DNA of 27,302 bases from Seminavis robusta (GCA_903772945.1 CAICTM010001538.1:1-27302), one strand, 5' to 3'; shown: positions 1-10,324, counted from the stretch's first letter. A program made the numbers and translations. The notes: generated by a model from the letters alone, not told the origin.

Positions 1-915
1 TCGTTCTTGAAGAGTGGTCGTTGTTGAAGTAGACTTGTACTTCTTGCGGTTGTTCTTCTTCGAAGGAGCTTGCTTTGTATCACCGCCCTTGGCAAAAGTC
101 TTCGGAGGATCCATGCGTCGCAGAATCCAATGGTCTCCGGATAAGCTGAAAAGGATCGAAGTCTGTGTTCGTCCATCTTCTTCATCCACGAGCGTGGAAT
201 TCATGACAAACAATGTCAATGACTTCGTCATGGTTCAACGTTTGGTTGGGTCCAAAAGGTGGTAGACGAGGAAGTTCATCGGTGTTCATCCGACTGAGGT
301 TGTTGACATAAGCCCGAGTAGACATATCAGCAGGCTTACGCATCTTGCGGCGCATGAAGCGTTTCTGCTTTTCAAGCCTTGTAGGGACAGACCGCTTCGA
401 CACAGGCATTTATGCAAACGTAATGTCAGTGTCGTCCAAAGCAGGCTGAGCTGCTCCGTCCCAGGCATTCTGGAAACGTGCTTGGAAAGTGGCTTCGTCT
501 TCCCGCCACGTAGTCGCGTGAGGAATCGGTTGACTGCAATCTGGCGCAAGGCATTCCAACGTAGTTCACGATGGCCTGCACAGCTAGATTCGTAACTGCT
601 CTTTGCAGAGCTAGAAGTCATCTCCTTGAGGAGGTTATGTTTGTCGGTAGGCGTAGCAATGGCGAGCCCAACGAAGACCTTCTCCATGCGTCCAGCCCAC
701 TTGATGGTCTGACGTGGAGTCTCAGATCCATTGATGATCTGGACCTTGAAGGTGTACTTGGCGCTGTTAGCATCTGCTGGAACAGTGCGAAGTTTGTAGG
801 TGGTAGAGCGAGAATCGTCGATTTCGCATTCATCGTCGAGGTCGATGAGAGGAAGGATTGGTTTGTCGCGCAGCTTAGACTCGAAGCTGGTGTATGCGTC
901 TTTGGCAATCTTCAT
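1..915 (-). pseudogene. Decayed Ty1/copia-like retrotransposon gag, left end cut by window
   Basis: The minus strand opens with an ATG at 915 and reads as a retroelement gag: an early segment containing FKVQIINGSETPRQTIKWAG and MEKVFVGLA, then a middle segment in another frame (TTWREDEATFQARFQNAWDG, about 510-410). After a stop it resumes at 409 with MPVSKRSVPTRLEKQKRFMR and RKPADMSTRAYVNNLSR...ELPRLPPF, and ends with a basic stretch starting MDPPKTFAKGGDTKQAP (about 112 downwards) in yet another frame. The order and the RKPxDM...YVNNL...ELPxLPPF pattern match, from memory, gag proteins of diatom copia elements. No protease, integrase or reverse transcriptase lies in the window; they would be to the left. 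Several frame changes and a stop make this copy unable to encode an intact gag, unless some are assembly errors. The family call is recognition-based, not searched. Confidence 0.72.
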
Positions 916-1460
916 GGTGAGGAATAGGTTGAGGGTAGCTGAAAGCTATTGTGTTTGTTAACAAAATGCACTACGCTAAAAGCTAGTGTAAAGATCTTTC
1001 GAGTGTTTTGAGTTTGAGAGAATGAAAGTTATGAGAGGATTAGAAAGCTATGAAAAACTAATCAACGAGAGAGATCCACAATCAAAGGATCGTAGATCTG
1101 AACTCCCGCGGGAGACTGTAGAGTGTGATAGAGTAGGTTGCGGTAGCAATCCTACTCACTCCACGATCCAAAAACGGAACGCGTGGAAGATTCGTCTAGC
1201 ATTTATCTAGTAGCGTGGAAGTACTCCACGCTGGCTAAATATCTAGAGCGATGTTTCATCATCAACCTAGTATGACTAGAGCGGTCATTGAGAACCCTGT
1301 CTCAATGACTATTCACGAGAGACTAAGTCATGAGTCGAACTCAAACCCTATCTAGGATCGAGTCGCGAATAAGGCTAAGAGCCGTGTATTGCATATTTGT
1401 TGTTTTCTCTGCTGTACTGCTGACGGCCGATGAACTACCATTGCGTCGAGTCCCTTACCA
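916..1460 (-). other. Leader or LTR candidate upstream of the gag relic, rich in hairpins
   Basis: This gene-free stretch lies immediately 5' of the gag start on the minus strand, where a copia element would carry its 5' LTR and leader. I could not find a convincing TG...CA boundary or a tRNA primer-binding site, so the LTR assignment is positional. It contains a run of inverted repeats: a 12-bp palindrome at 1103-1114, gagtaggttgc/gcaatcctactc (1131-1157, one bulge), ccacg/cgtgg (about 1162-1187), agcgtgga/tccacgct (1212-1232) and gtcattgaga/tctcaatgac (1284-1309). The short open frames crossing it on either strand show no protein-like character. Confidence 0.35.
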
Positions 1461-1504
1461 ACGAACGAACAAACAAACGAACGAACGAACGAACGAACGA
1501 ACGA
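1461..1504. repeat. Tetranucleotide microsatellite (ACGA)n with ACAA interruptions
   Basis: About eleven tetranucleotide units run through this segment, mostly ACGA with two ACAA variants near the left end. It separates the copia-related leader from the 158-bp minisatellite that follows. Confidence 0.95.
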
Positions 1505-1525
1505 TCGCTCCGGATAACAACAAGA

Positions 1526-2124
1526 GGTACCTGTACCGGAGTGTAGCGAGCAAAGTGTGTTCGGTACTGTTGCCACTGTCGCCAATGAAACTATACGGCA
1601 GCCGGCTACGATGGCTGGATTGACAATATTTGGTTGTGCATGTATTCGTCATATGGATCCAATACGAGGTCCTTGTACCGGAGTGTAGCGAGCAAAGCCG
1701 AGCCTGAGTGGGCTGTGTTCGGTACTGTTGCCACTGTCGCCGATGTAACTATACGGCAGCCGGCTACGATGGCTGGATTGACAATATTCGGTTGTGCATG
1801 TATTCGTCATAAGGATCCAATACGANATACTTGTACCGGAGTGTAGCGGGCAAAGCTGAGCCTGAGTGGGCTGTGTTCGGTACTGTTGCCACTGTCGCCG
1901 ATGTAACTATACGGCAGCCGGCTACAATGGCTGGATTGACAATATTCGGTTGTGCATGTATTCGTCATAAGGATCCAATACGAGGTACTTGTACCGGAGT
2001 GTAGCGAGCAAAGCCGAACCTGAGTGGGCTGTGTTCGGTACTGTTGCCACTGTCGCCGATGTAACTATACGGCAGCCGGCTACAATGGCTGGATTGACAA
2101 TATTTGGTTGTGCATGTATTCGTT
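1526..2124. repeat. 158-bp minisatellite, about 3.8 units
   Basis: The landmark tgtaccggagtgtagcg recurs at 1532, 1674, 1832 and 1990, giving periods of 142, 158 and 158 bp. The first unit lacks a block of about 16 bp (ccgagcctgagtgggc) present in the other three. Units are nearly identical, differing at a few sites, for example ATATGG versus ATAAGG near the GGATCC and one unresolved base at 1826. The last unit stops within tgcatgtattcgt at about 2124. Open frames crossing the array are by-products of the repeat. High identity suggests recent amplification; no function is visible. Confidence 0.95.
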
Positions 2125-2160
2125 GGAACTAAGGAATCAAGAGACGAACGCTGAAAAAAA

Positions 2161-2212
2161 CCGAATGTTATTTCCTATTTCCTATTCCGAATGTTATTTC
2201 CTATTTCCTATT
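2161..2212. repeat. Perfect 26-bp tandem duplication
   Basis: Two exact head-to-tail copies (2161-2186 and 2187-2212) of a unit that starts ccgaatgtta and itself contains the internal duplication tttcctatttcctatt. It lies just beyond the minisatellite in gene-free sequence. Confidence 0.95.
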
Positions 2213-2412
2213 CCGGTGAAGCCAAAGTATAAGGATATAGATAGTCATAAGCCAACAAAACTGAACATTGATGGTCCAATACAAGTTAGGGGTAGGAATA
2301 AATCATTAATATTTAAGGTTTGTGCACTCAGCACAAAAGCACAATAAGCCAGCAGGAGCTGTAAAGGTTAGTGTTACAATAAGGGAATGGCAGCTGGTAA
2401 ATTATAGAGTAG

Positions 2413-2544
2413 CGGGCGGCAACACACGACGTAGTCGGGTGTTGTCGCCAGGGCTAGCTTAATAAAAGAAGGTGGCAATGAGGGAATGAATGATACCGGG
2501 CGGCAACACACGACGAAGTCGGGTGTTGTCGCCAGGGCTAGCTT
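2413..2544. repeat. 84-bp-spaced direct repeat with imperfect hairpin
   Basis: A block of about 48 bp starting cgggcggcaacacacgacg and ending gggctagctt occurs at 2413 and again at 2497, differing by one base in the compared core. Inside each block ggcaacacacgac faces gtcgggtgttgtc across a 4-nt loop, an imperfect stem with 11 of 13 matched positions. The preceding caat[a/g]agggaatg is also duplicated, so the repeat unit may begin upstream near 2376. Confidence 0.9.
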
Positions 2545-2559
2545 GAAAGAAGGGTGCAA

Positions 2560-3209
2560 TCTCGAACATGATCTTCCTTCTTCTATCTGTCTTTCTGCCG
2601 AGGTATCGCAGCTCCCGCTGACTTATTTAGAATTGACGACCACAATGGTTACTATGGCTTTTAAAAGCAATGGATGCACTGTATCTTGTAGTAGAGAATG
2701 GTTACTTTGNGGAGAGAGCAGACTGCACAAACGCGGGCCGAGCAATCGATCGAGTGAGCAGAGCAGCATCAAGAGCAAAGAGGGAGGGAAGGCATGGTGG
2801 GGGTCGAGAAAGATCAAGGGGGGAAGACTAGGGGAAGCCTAGCTGCAGAGATCGAGGGCAACACAGTCATCCCAGCGCCGGGAAAGCCTTTTAGCTGGAA
2901 TACGGGAGCCTCGTAAGCACATGGTAGCTGATACATATATTCCTGGTCCATGGATGGGCCAGGGTCCAGCTGCAATGATGGATTGAGACATACGGAATGG
3001 TTTTCCAGGTTTCTATAGATAGCCAGCTCTAGCTAGCTACGGTTTCTATGGACGGTAGATCGGTCTACTCTTACATGTACGTACGTACGTACATTGTGGC
3101 TAAGTCAGTTACAAATCAATGCGGTAGCAAGGAACTAGCTAGTCTACCGGTATCACATATCCTATCTATTGCTATATTATATTATATTATATATAGCTAG
3201 CTAGTATTG
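2560..3209. other. Gene-free stretch with simple-sequence tracts
   Basis: I see no supportable gene here; the open frames crossing 2486-2842 contain an unresolved base (2710) and show no recognisable domain. Notable low-complexity pieces are a self-complementary (GTAC)4 run at 3077-3092, a TATAT-rich tract at about 3174-3192, and CTAG/GCTAG clusters near 3023, 3134 and 3195. The right edge is the 3' flank of the minus-strand gene ending at 3210. Confidence 0.6.
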
Positions 3210-4859
3210 CTATAGATTGGACATGCCACCCCGACGTCGATTGGTTCTCCGTGCCGGTTCGGACAAGAGATTTTTGGTACTGCGTATGGATGCTTCTCTA
3301 CGGATCCGTGCCAATGGCGTGGTGGTAGTGCGTGACGCCGCAAACAAGAGCTCGGGATTTTTCATACTATTGTTGGAAGGAATGCTGCTACTAGTCGTCA
3401 GTCGTTGTTGTTGTTGTTGTTGTTGCGTGGAAAAACTCCTGGAACGGCGCATATTGCTACTAGTAGGAGATGTAGGACCGCCATGACTGCTGGTGGTAGT
3501 CAAGATGCTGTTGCTGCTGCTGTTGTTATTGTGGTTGCTGTTTGCTTTAGAAGAAGAGGAGGATGACGATCGCAGTGGAAGAATCTTTTTCTTGCTCAAA
3601 TGGTTGGTGGAGTCAAGAGAACACTTGAAACTGGCCTTGGAAAAAGACATTTGTCGTAGCAAGTGTCGTGCCGATTGCTGTTGCACGGAGGCTTCCTTCA
3701 AGGACAATGTTCGACGTGAAATTGGAGCAGTAGTATTAGCAATAGCAGTAGTAGCAGTGGCGTTTGAAAAGCTCTTGGATCGTGGTTGCGGTGGATGAAA
3801 ACTGCGTCGCAGAGATCGAGCATCTCGAGGGGAAAGCACCATGGGCATGGACGTCCGTTGTCCCAAGGACCGTGTACTGTGCGTACTACCACCGTTAGAT
3901 GCATGGAGCGAATCCGTTTGTCCTTTCCTGCTGCCACCAGCATGCATACTGCTACTAAAGATTCGCTTGCTGCTGTTGGAACGCATCGTTGTCGTTGGTG
4001 CCTTGGGATCTTCTGCTTGTGCCAAGATGAGAGTAAGAGAATCCACAAGTCGATCATGACTCTTTCGGTCTTGGCGTTGTCCGTGGCGTTGATGATCACT
4101 GCCGTCTCTTCGTTTCAAACGAAAGCTGACTCGGAGTGATTCGTCTTGCTTCGAAGAAGACGTATCCGTGCTCTGATCCAGAGGCGTTGTGGCTTCCGTC
4201 CCAAGAGTGGCGCACGACGCGGACAAGAGTTCGTCATCGTCATCGTCCGCCGCAAACGTCGCTACAGAAGACGACGCGTCACTCAAGACACTCTGTGAAT
4301 CTTCAAATACAGAGCCGTCGTCCTCTTCTTCTTCCTCGTCGTCCGTTTCATCCATGTGGTGACAACTGCGGAGTCCGAAAAACGTTGGTTTCTGACTGTT
4401 CAAGCTCGTATTCAATGCATTCATGGGGGATGGAACCAAGTGGATCTTTTTCGAGAGTTGTTGTTCACCAACATGATGATTGTGACTACTACTGCCGTGT
4501 CGACTACCAGTGCCAGTGCCAGTCTTTCCAGTACTGCCAGCAGCAGAAGGAGTCAGTGTCAAGGGGGTCCTTGCCAGTGCGGCGCGTCCTCCAATTTTGA
4601 CCGATGTGACGACGCCACCCACATCTTGCGCCCAATGCATCATGGGTTGTCGCAGCAGACGATCCACTTGCGCCAATGCCGCTTCCAAGTCATTTGCGGA
4701 GACTCGTCGTCGAATCGGTCGTCGTCGATGACTAGAGCATGTGCGCCGCACGTGCAGGGAACTGGACCGCAACGACGAGACGCTCTGTCGATCCACACGG
4801 GCATCGCGATGCTTGGAGTAATCCACAATCAGACTCTTACTATTATTATTGGCCGCCAT
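3210..4859 (-). CDS. Hypothetical low-complexity Ser/Arg-rich protein, 549 aa
   Basis: A single long open frame starts at the ATG at 4859. I do not recognise a domain. The N-terminal third is the most protein-like: a basic patch (RRRPIRRR, about 46-52) is followed by a predicted helix ANDLEAALAQVDRLLRQP (about 55-72). After that come Ser/Thr/Gly-rich linkers, an acidic run (DETDDEEEEEDDG, about 170-182), a second one (DDDDDE, about 205-210), Ser/Asn homopolymers and a run of eight Gln near residue 480. There are many RxxS-type sites (RRSFH, RRSRSFS, RRTLS) and no signal peptide or membrane segment. This composition suggests an intrinsically disordered, possibly phosphorylated and nuclear or cytoskeleton-associated protein, but that is inference. 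Length and strand-specific openness support a real gene; triplet repeats could inflate the frame, and an unseen intron is possible. Confidence 0.68.
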   Translation of the reverse strand: MAANNNSKSLIVDYSKHRDARVDRQSVSSLRSSSLHVRRTCSSHRRRPIRRRVSANDLEAALAQVDRLLRQPMMHWAQDVGGVVTSVKIGGRAALARTPLTLTPSAAGSTGKTGTGTGSRHGSSSHNHHVGEQQLSKKIHLVPSPMNALNTSLNSQKPTFFGLRSCHHMDETDDEEEEEDDGSVFEDSQSVLSDASSSVATFAADDDDDELLSASCATLGTEATTPLDQSTDTSSSKQDESLRVSFRLKRRDGSDHQRHGQRQDRKSHDRLVDSLTLILAQAEDPKAPTTTMRSNSSKRIFSSSMHAGGSRKGQTDSLHASNGGSTHSTRSLGQRTSMPMVLSPRDARSLRRSFHPPQPRSKSFSNATATTAIANTTAPISRRTLSLKEASVQQQSARHLLRQMSFSKASFKCSLDSTNHLSKKKILPLRSSSSSSSKANSNHNNNSSSNSILTTTSSHGGPTSPTSSNMRRSRSFSTQQQQQQQRLTTSSSIPSNNSMKNPELLFAASRTTTTPLARIRREASIRSTKNLLSEPARRTNRRRGGMSNL

Positions 4860-4929
4860 GGTTAGTTACGTTGGTTACTTCGTCTTGTTGGCGTGGCTGC
4901 TTCTTGCTGTCAATGACTATTGTGGTTGT

Positions 4930-4961
<32 letters not shown>

Positions 4962-5953
4962 GTAAATGCCGATCAGGAGTGGTAAAATGAGAAAAGCCGC
5001 TCTGGAAGCGAACTGAACTGCCCACCCACAAATCCTTGCAAAAGTCATCACACTCACAGAGCACAGAGCTCACAGCCACGAAAGAAGAGGTGGAGCTTCA
5101 ACGAAGGTGGTCAAAGAAAAATTATTTAATAAGACTCCACTGCCACACGCAAGATCGAGGAATTGAAAGGCATAAATGACTCTGGAAGAAGAATTGGAGA
5201 TAGGAACTTTAATTCATAAAGCAAGCAATGCCAGTGTTTCAGGAAGGAGAGTCTTACTCCAGCACTAAAGACATAAATGGCTCAGTGCCGGCAAGGCATG
5301 TAAGAATCATGGAGAAGACTTCGGGTACAGCATCTAATGCCAACATGACACACCAGTTCTAAGTGGTCAAAGCAACTGCAAGTAACTCTTTATATCTATA
5401 GCCGTAGTACGTTGATTTGACCAGTCACACATTCTCTTTGTCAGAAACTCCAAAGCTGCTAAGGAATCCCATAATTATAGCTGAATTAGCTGCTGAATTA
5501 TTGGATTATTGGATGCGGCAGGGGCAAACATCCACGATCGCTCCCTTTGGCCTTTTGTTTGCAACCAACTAACTTACGAGTAGCTCTGTTCATCTACTGT
5601 TCATCTGTTCATCTTGATGTTTCTAGCTAGCTAGAGTGCATGTAGCTTACAATGTACTAGTATGTCATGAGATGTAGGACCTGTTTGCCTGTTTGACACA
5701 GCTACAGCTTTTGAGGTGTCCATGATCGTAAGGTACGGCATCAGGCAGGAAGGTTTCTAAGGATGATATTGTTGGCTGCAATAAGAGGATGATGCCACTC
5801 CTTGACCAGTATAACTTTCATGGTTCATTCTGACCGCATAGACACCGTATCCTGGATGAAACACACAGCAACGTAGCAGCAGGACAGTGATGATGCTTGT
5901 CATGCTTAGCTTCCGTTGTGGTGGGCTAACTATTACGAAATCAATGGCATCTA
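4860..5953. other. Intergenic region; CTG/CAG microsatellite in the putative 5' UTR
   Basis: This is the upstream flank of the minus-strand gene starting at 4859. A (CTG)n/(CAG)n tract lies at 4931-4958, about 75-100 bp before the start codon, where it would fall in the 5' UTR or core promoter. The short open frames over it are repeat by-products. From about 5100 to 5953 I see no gene, only AT-richer unique sequence with a ctagctagctag cluster near 5624. Confidence 0.6.
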
Positions 5954-7837
5954 CTAGGTATCCATTTTTAAGGGGGGTTTTAGAGTAGGGAAATTATCTA
6001 CGGAAGCCATTGGAAGACTGGCTGTCACTCGCTCAGCCAGTTGCTTGCTGCTTCCAAGGCAAGAAATCAAACATCCACGCACTCTAGCTACATAGCTCTG
6101 ACACTCCTCCTCCTCACCATCCAAACGTTCATCCACCACGACCAGGTTGACGATCTTCTTCTCTGCATCATCCGTACCGAGGACACGTACGCCGCAGGGC
6201 TCGGTACCGGGGCTGTATGGTGGCCTGCAGCATGAAAATGATGCCAGCACAACACGGAATGGTGCGAACGTTGAAGTCAATAGTTTGAAGGCACCCCTTG
6301 AATTTTCCTCACAGCCCCTTGAATCATTCCCAGAGAACGCCTTGATTTTGCTTCCCATGCTAGTCTACATGTACCAGTGAACCAGGAGGAGGGGCGGTGT
6401 GTCCTATGGTGCACACAACTCTAGGTAGGTACCCCCCATCGGCCCTTTGAGCCTGCGGCGTGTGAGCTGTGTAGGTCTATGTAGAGCTAGTACTACATGT
6501 AGAATAGGGGGGGGGGAGTACCCTATGGAAATTGGAGATAGCCTGCTTGTAAGCTATAAAAGATGTTAGTTACACTGGGCCGTTGGAGATCTTGGGGCCT
6601 TGCTGGGGTGGTTGCTGTTGGATGATGTTTTTCTTGGGGGTAATAGGAGATAAACTTTCATGGGGTTGACCTACCTGCTTGGCTTCTACCGATGGTGTCC
6701 TTGTGGTCTACCAGTTGTCCAGTGCCAATAATTGCTAGAAAAAGAGTAAAACGTGCTATTGTGGCAATTGTGGAGCACTTCCAGGTAAATGGCATGATGG
6801 GGATAGCTGAAGTAATACTTCTTATATGTAAAAATGAACAATGTTGATGCTGGGACTGGCATCCAGACCGTATCTGTGGGCCCCAATGTATGATATCGTC
6901 CCGAAATGGCCTATATCCACTGCCAAAAAGGGGTGATATTGGGCTGTTGGAGGTCTTGGGGCCTTGCTGGGGTGGTTAATCCTGGCTGATGTTGTTGGTG
7001 GTGGGAATAGGAGATAAAGTTTCATGGGGTTGACCTGCTTGGCTCCTACCGATGGTGTCCGTGTGTGGTCGACAAGTTGTCCAGTGCCGAGAGCTAGTAA
7101 AACCTGCTATGTGGCTATTGTGATTTGGGCCAAGCTTATTAGAGGGCAAAGAAGAGTCGACTTCAGTACTGGTTTCATGGGTGGACCAATGCAATCAAAT
7201 TTTTGAAGAGGGTTTAGGGTAGGTATAGATTATCTATGGAAGCCAGCTGGGGCCTGGCCAGGCTTATTAGGCAATGAACAGTCGAAATTCAGGACTGGGT
7301 GCTGTGGGATCAGTTGAAGACGAGTGGGGCGGGGGAGCAAATTGAGGAGGACTATCAAGCCAAATGAAGAAGCGACCGATCCCAGCCGCCCAATGCAGAC
7401 AGGAGCCATCGACTCGGGCAAATGAGAGACTGGTTTGCCCAGAATGCCATTGGCAACAATCTCAGTCTTGGTGTATCTCAAAGAGAAGCATGCAAGGTCC
7501 TACGGTACCGGTATCGTTGGATGTCTGCTCTGCACAATTTTCCTAGATCACGTCATAGAAGACTGGGAATGACTACCCATTTGACGACGACGTTTCCCTT
7601 TCCCGACCCATTCCAGGGAAGGTGGATCCACGGAGACACATATGTGTAGCTTTCGCAAGAATGGCAATAGAGATGCGGCTCTGCATCATTTGAGGAGAGC
7701 ATGAGAACCGAGTTCCGTTCTGCGTGCCAGTACCGTAGCTAGCAAACCTAAGCAAAGTAAAACTACACTAGCTAGCCAGCACACTGACAGCAAAACTTTC
7801 ATCACGCGCGTGCGTTCACTTCCTTACTTTAGCATTT
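5954..7837. other. Intergenic region with duplicated blocks, no convincing gene
   Basis: The longest open frame here (minus, 5954-6358, 134 codons) has no recognisable domain and overlaps a dispersed repeat motif, so I do not call it. The segment holds a direct repeat of about 190 bp (6577 and 6941) and two copies of the dispersed GGGTTTTAGAGTAGGG-like motif (about 5970 and 7207). A homopolymer of nine G lies near 6508-6516. The right end is the 3' flank of the AAA ATPase gene. Confidence 0.55.
6577..7122. repeat. Diverged direct repeat, two copies of about 190 bp (6577-6774 and 6941-7122)
   Basis: Both copies begin gggc[c/t]gttgga and share cttggggccttgctgggg, aataggagataaa, ttcatggggttgacc, taccgatggtgtcc and agttgtccagtgcc in the same order, with small indels between them. 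The offset is 364 bp. Neither copy contains a persistent open frame. It looks like an old segmental tandem duplication or two copies of an unrecognised interspersed repeat. Confidence 0.88.
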
Positions 7838-10044
7838 CTAATAATCTCCACATTCATTATCCATTTCATACAGCAACTCTTCCAAATAGAGCCGCTCTTT
7901 GATCTCATCTTTGGCCGGGTTGTGGGAGAGCAAGCACGAGGTGAGATCTTTTCAATCCACCGCTGGCTAATCACTGACAGTGGACTCACCCTCAGTCATT
8001 GCTGTCGTGGTAGTCGCTGGCTGGGAGGACGCCTTGATGATCAAGTGCTTGGGGATGGCATCCTTGCCTTTGTCCTTGCTGCTTCCGTCTTTCTCGTTGT
8101 CCTTTCCAAAGCGACTCAACCGCTCAAGGAAACCTTCTAGCTCGTCCTCTTCCATAGCCAGCTGTTCCACTTGGGCTGGGGTGATCTCCAGGTCATCTTC
8201 CGTCACATACGTTTCCACCATGGCTGATTCCTCACTTGTTAGTTTGCGGTAGTAGTGCTGGAGCATGGCGACGACGTCCTCAGGCTCCTTCATGTGTCCC
8301 AGCTCAAGGATTTTGTCGATCCTTCCGGGCTATAGGGGACGGCGATGGAGGTTTAGAGAGAAAGGGTGAACGAGGTTGTTGTGAGTCGTCTCCAAGTTGT
8401 GAGTCGTCTCCAACATCGCAGGACAGCTACCAAATGCAAAAGCGCACTTACCCGAATGAGAGCCGGATCAAGGATTTCAGGATGATTGGTCGTCATGATG
8501 ACCATGCGGCCAGGGGTCTCCACCACACCATCAAGGACATTCAACAGCCCACTCAGGTTCAGCTTATCCACTCCCTGGATGGTCGTGGTGGCCCTTCCTG
8601 GGTAGCGCCTTGCCGCTCCAAAGGGTCCTTCGTCCTTCTTCTCCGCTTCCTTCTTCTCCTCTTTCTCCGCGCGTTCTTCTTCCAGGGCTGCCAGCATTTC
8701 TCTGTCCATGACCACCTCCTTGGCCCCGGCATCCACGTCTTCCAAGACAAAGATGATTTGACTGAAATCCAAACGCAACTGGTGCGAGTTGACTCCAGTG
8801 ATTTGGTACATGCGATTGAAAAAGATCTTTCGCAAGTCCCCATTGGTTCCGATGTGAGAGAGATTGATGTTGACAATGTGACGACCAGTGTAGTGGGCAA
8901 TGGCCTTGATGAGACTGGTTTTTCCTGTTCCAGGGATACCAGTCAGCAGCAAGCCAAGCTCTGCGTGCGAAAAGAAGAATTGAATGTCAGCAAAAGCACC
9001 TGCCAGTGCACGAAAAGCACCACATCCATATCAGGATGCCGCCACTTCGATGGCAAAGCATGCAAACTTACTGTGCGGGTAGCCCCTGATGGCGTATTTG
9101 CCCGTTTTGTTTTCGAAATGGTCAACCCAGCGAAGCAGCTCGTGACACTTCTTGTTGAATAGTGTATCAAAGGTTTTTTCTCCCCCCAGCTTGTAGGCCA
9201 CGTAGGTGGGACAGTTGTTGCGACCTTGCATCGGCTGGACATCCAACATGAATCGCTCCTGGTTTTCCAATTTCTTGATCTCACCAACGTACCAGTCAAA
9301 GGCAGTGTTGACAAAGGCATGGAGGCATGCGACGGAGTGTTCCGACTGAAGGCGCACTTCGAGAGAACGGGTGGATTGCTTGTTGTTTCCTCCTTGGTCG
9401 CCACCCTCCCCTTCTCCCCCGCCTCCCCCGTCGTTGTTTGCAGCTCCTCCTCCTTGCTGCTGCTTCTTGCCGTTGCCCCCCGAGAGCGTGTCACAAATCA
9501 TAATCTCCACCTGGCCCCCTGCATGAGTCCCCACATCCAACCATTTGTTTTCCAGAGGCTTTTCTACCAAGGTGCATGTCTGGAGCATGTCCACGGTGGA
9601 GTTGTTGGTGACTGTTCCGTTCGGGTTGGTCATGGACATGCGTCCATTGCGGGTATTCTGATTGCAGCGAGACGTATCAAAGAGGGTCAAATCCAAATGA
9701 GCATCATCCAGATCCTTGAGGGGACAGTGTGCGTGGACGTAGAGCTGAATGGCTCGCAGCAAATACGTGTTGAACGAGTCTTCATCCGAGCTCATGCGCA
9801 TCCCATTGGATTGCGTGGTTCGGTAGATGATATTGCGGTGATAGCGACGCACAACAATCTTCTTCTTGCCCATCAAGTATCTCAAAAGGCGGCGCAATTG
9901 GTGGGGAACGTGGGTGACGGCCTTTTGCACCAGAAACGGCAACAAAAAGGCGGCCATCATATCCACGGTGGGATCTCCTGTCCGCAAGGCGTTGATGAGG
10001 CCCATGAATTGGGCCGAGTGCATTCCTTCAGCTGATGAGAGCAT
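7838..10044 (-). CDS. BCS1-like AAA family ATPase, spliced (3 or 4 exons)
   Basis: Exons on the minus strand are 10044-9072, 8960-8452, 8329-7990 and 7908-7838, about 630 aa. Without the last splice the frame ends at 7967 (614 aa). Introns of 111, 122 and 80 nt have GT...AG ends (donors GTAAGT, GTAAGT, GTGAGT). A hydrophobic segment near residues 28-43 resembles the single membrane anchor of BCS1-type proteins. Walker A is GIPGTGKT (332-339, rebuilt across the first intron), Walker B is IIFVLEDVDA (393-402), a TTNH sensor lies near 481-484 and LDPALIRPGRID carries the Arg finger near 497. BCS1 translocates folded Rieske protein across the mitochondrial inner membrane, and plant relatives sit in other membranes; which role applies is not visible. 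Family-atypical are a Gly/Asn/Gln-rich insertion (about 195-235) and a Glu/Lys helix after Walker B. Divergent from the TauE/SafE gene. Confidence 0.93.
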
Positions 10045-10239
10045 TGTCGACGACTAATTTTAAAATAGAATATGATACGGTAGGTTTTGTTTGCTTTGTT
10101 TGTGGTTTCGTTGGTTGTCCATTGTGGTTCAAGGGAAGAACAACCATGCAGACGATCAACGGAGAGCGACGAGGGAGAGGTGCAAAAGATCCAATAAATC
10201 ACGACTGGTTCTTCACTCCACGTTTCGCCAAACACGCTC

Positions 10240-10273
10240 ATTCGATTCGATTCGATTCGATTCGATTCGATTC
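10240..10273. repeat. Pentanucleotide microsatellite (ATTCG)n, about 6.8 units
   Basis: Perfect attcg repeats lie midway between the divergent ATPase and transporter genes. A tract of this kind is likely to vary in length between strains. Confidence 0.95.
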
Positions 10274-10324
10274 AATAAACTCTAGCTAGCGTCTCTCGAT
10301 CAAATCGATGACCAATCGCCTCAA

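Noticed and set aside
1330..1623. Plus-strand open frame with QRTNKQTNERTNERT
   Set aside because: The repeated peptide is the translation of the ACGA microsatellite.
2486..2842. Plus-strand open frame of 118 codons
   Set aside because: It contains an unresolved base, overlaps the 84-bp repeat, and lacks any recognisable motif.
5954..6358. Minus-strand open frame of 134 codons
   Set aside because: No domain or protein-like pattern, it overlaps a dispersed repeat motif, and several equally long frames occur by chance in this intergenic region.
8236..9162. Plus-strand open frame of 308 codons
   Set aside because: It lies antisense to the AAA ATPase exons and introns, whose motifs are unambiguous; it is a shadow frame.
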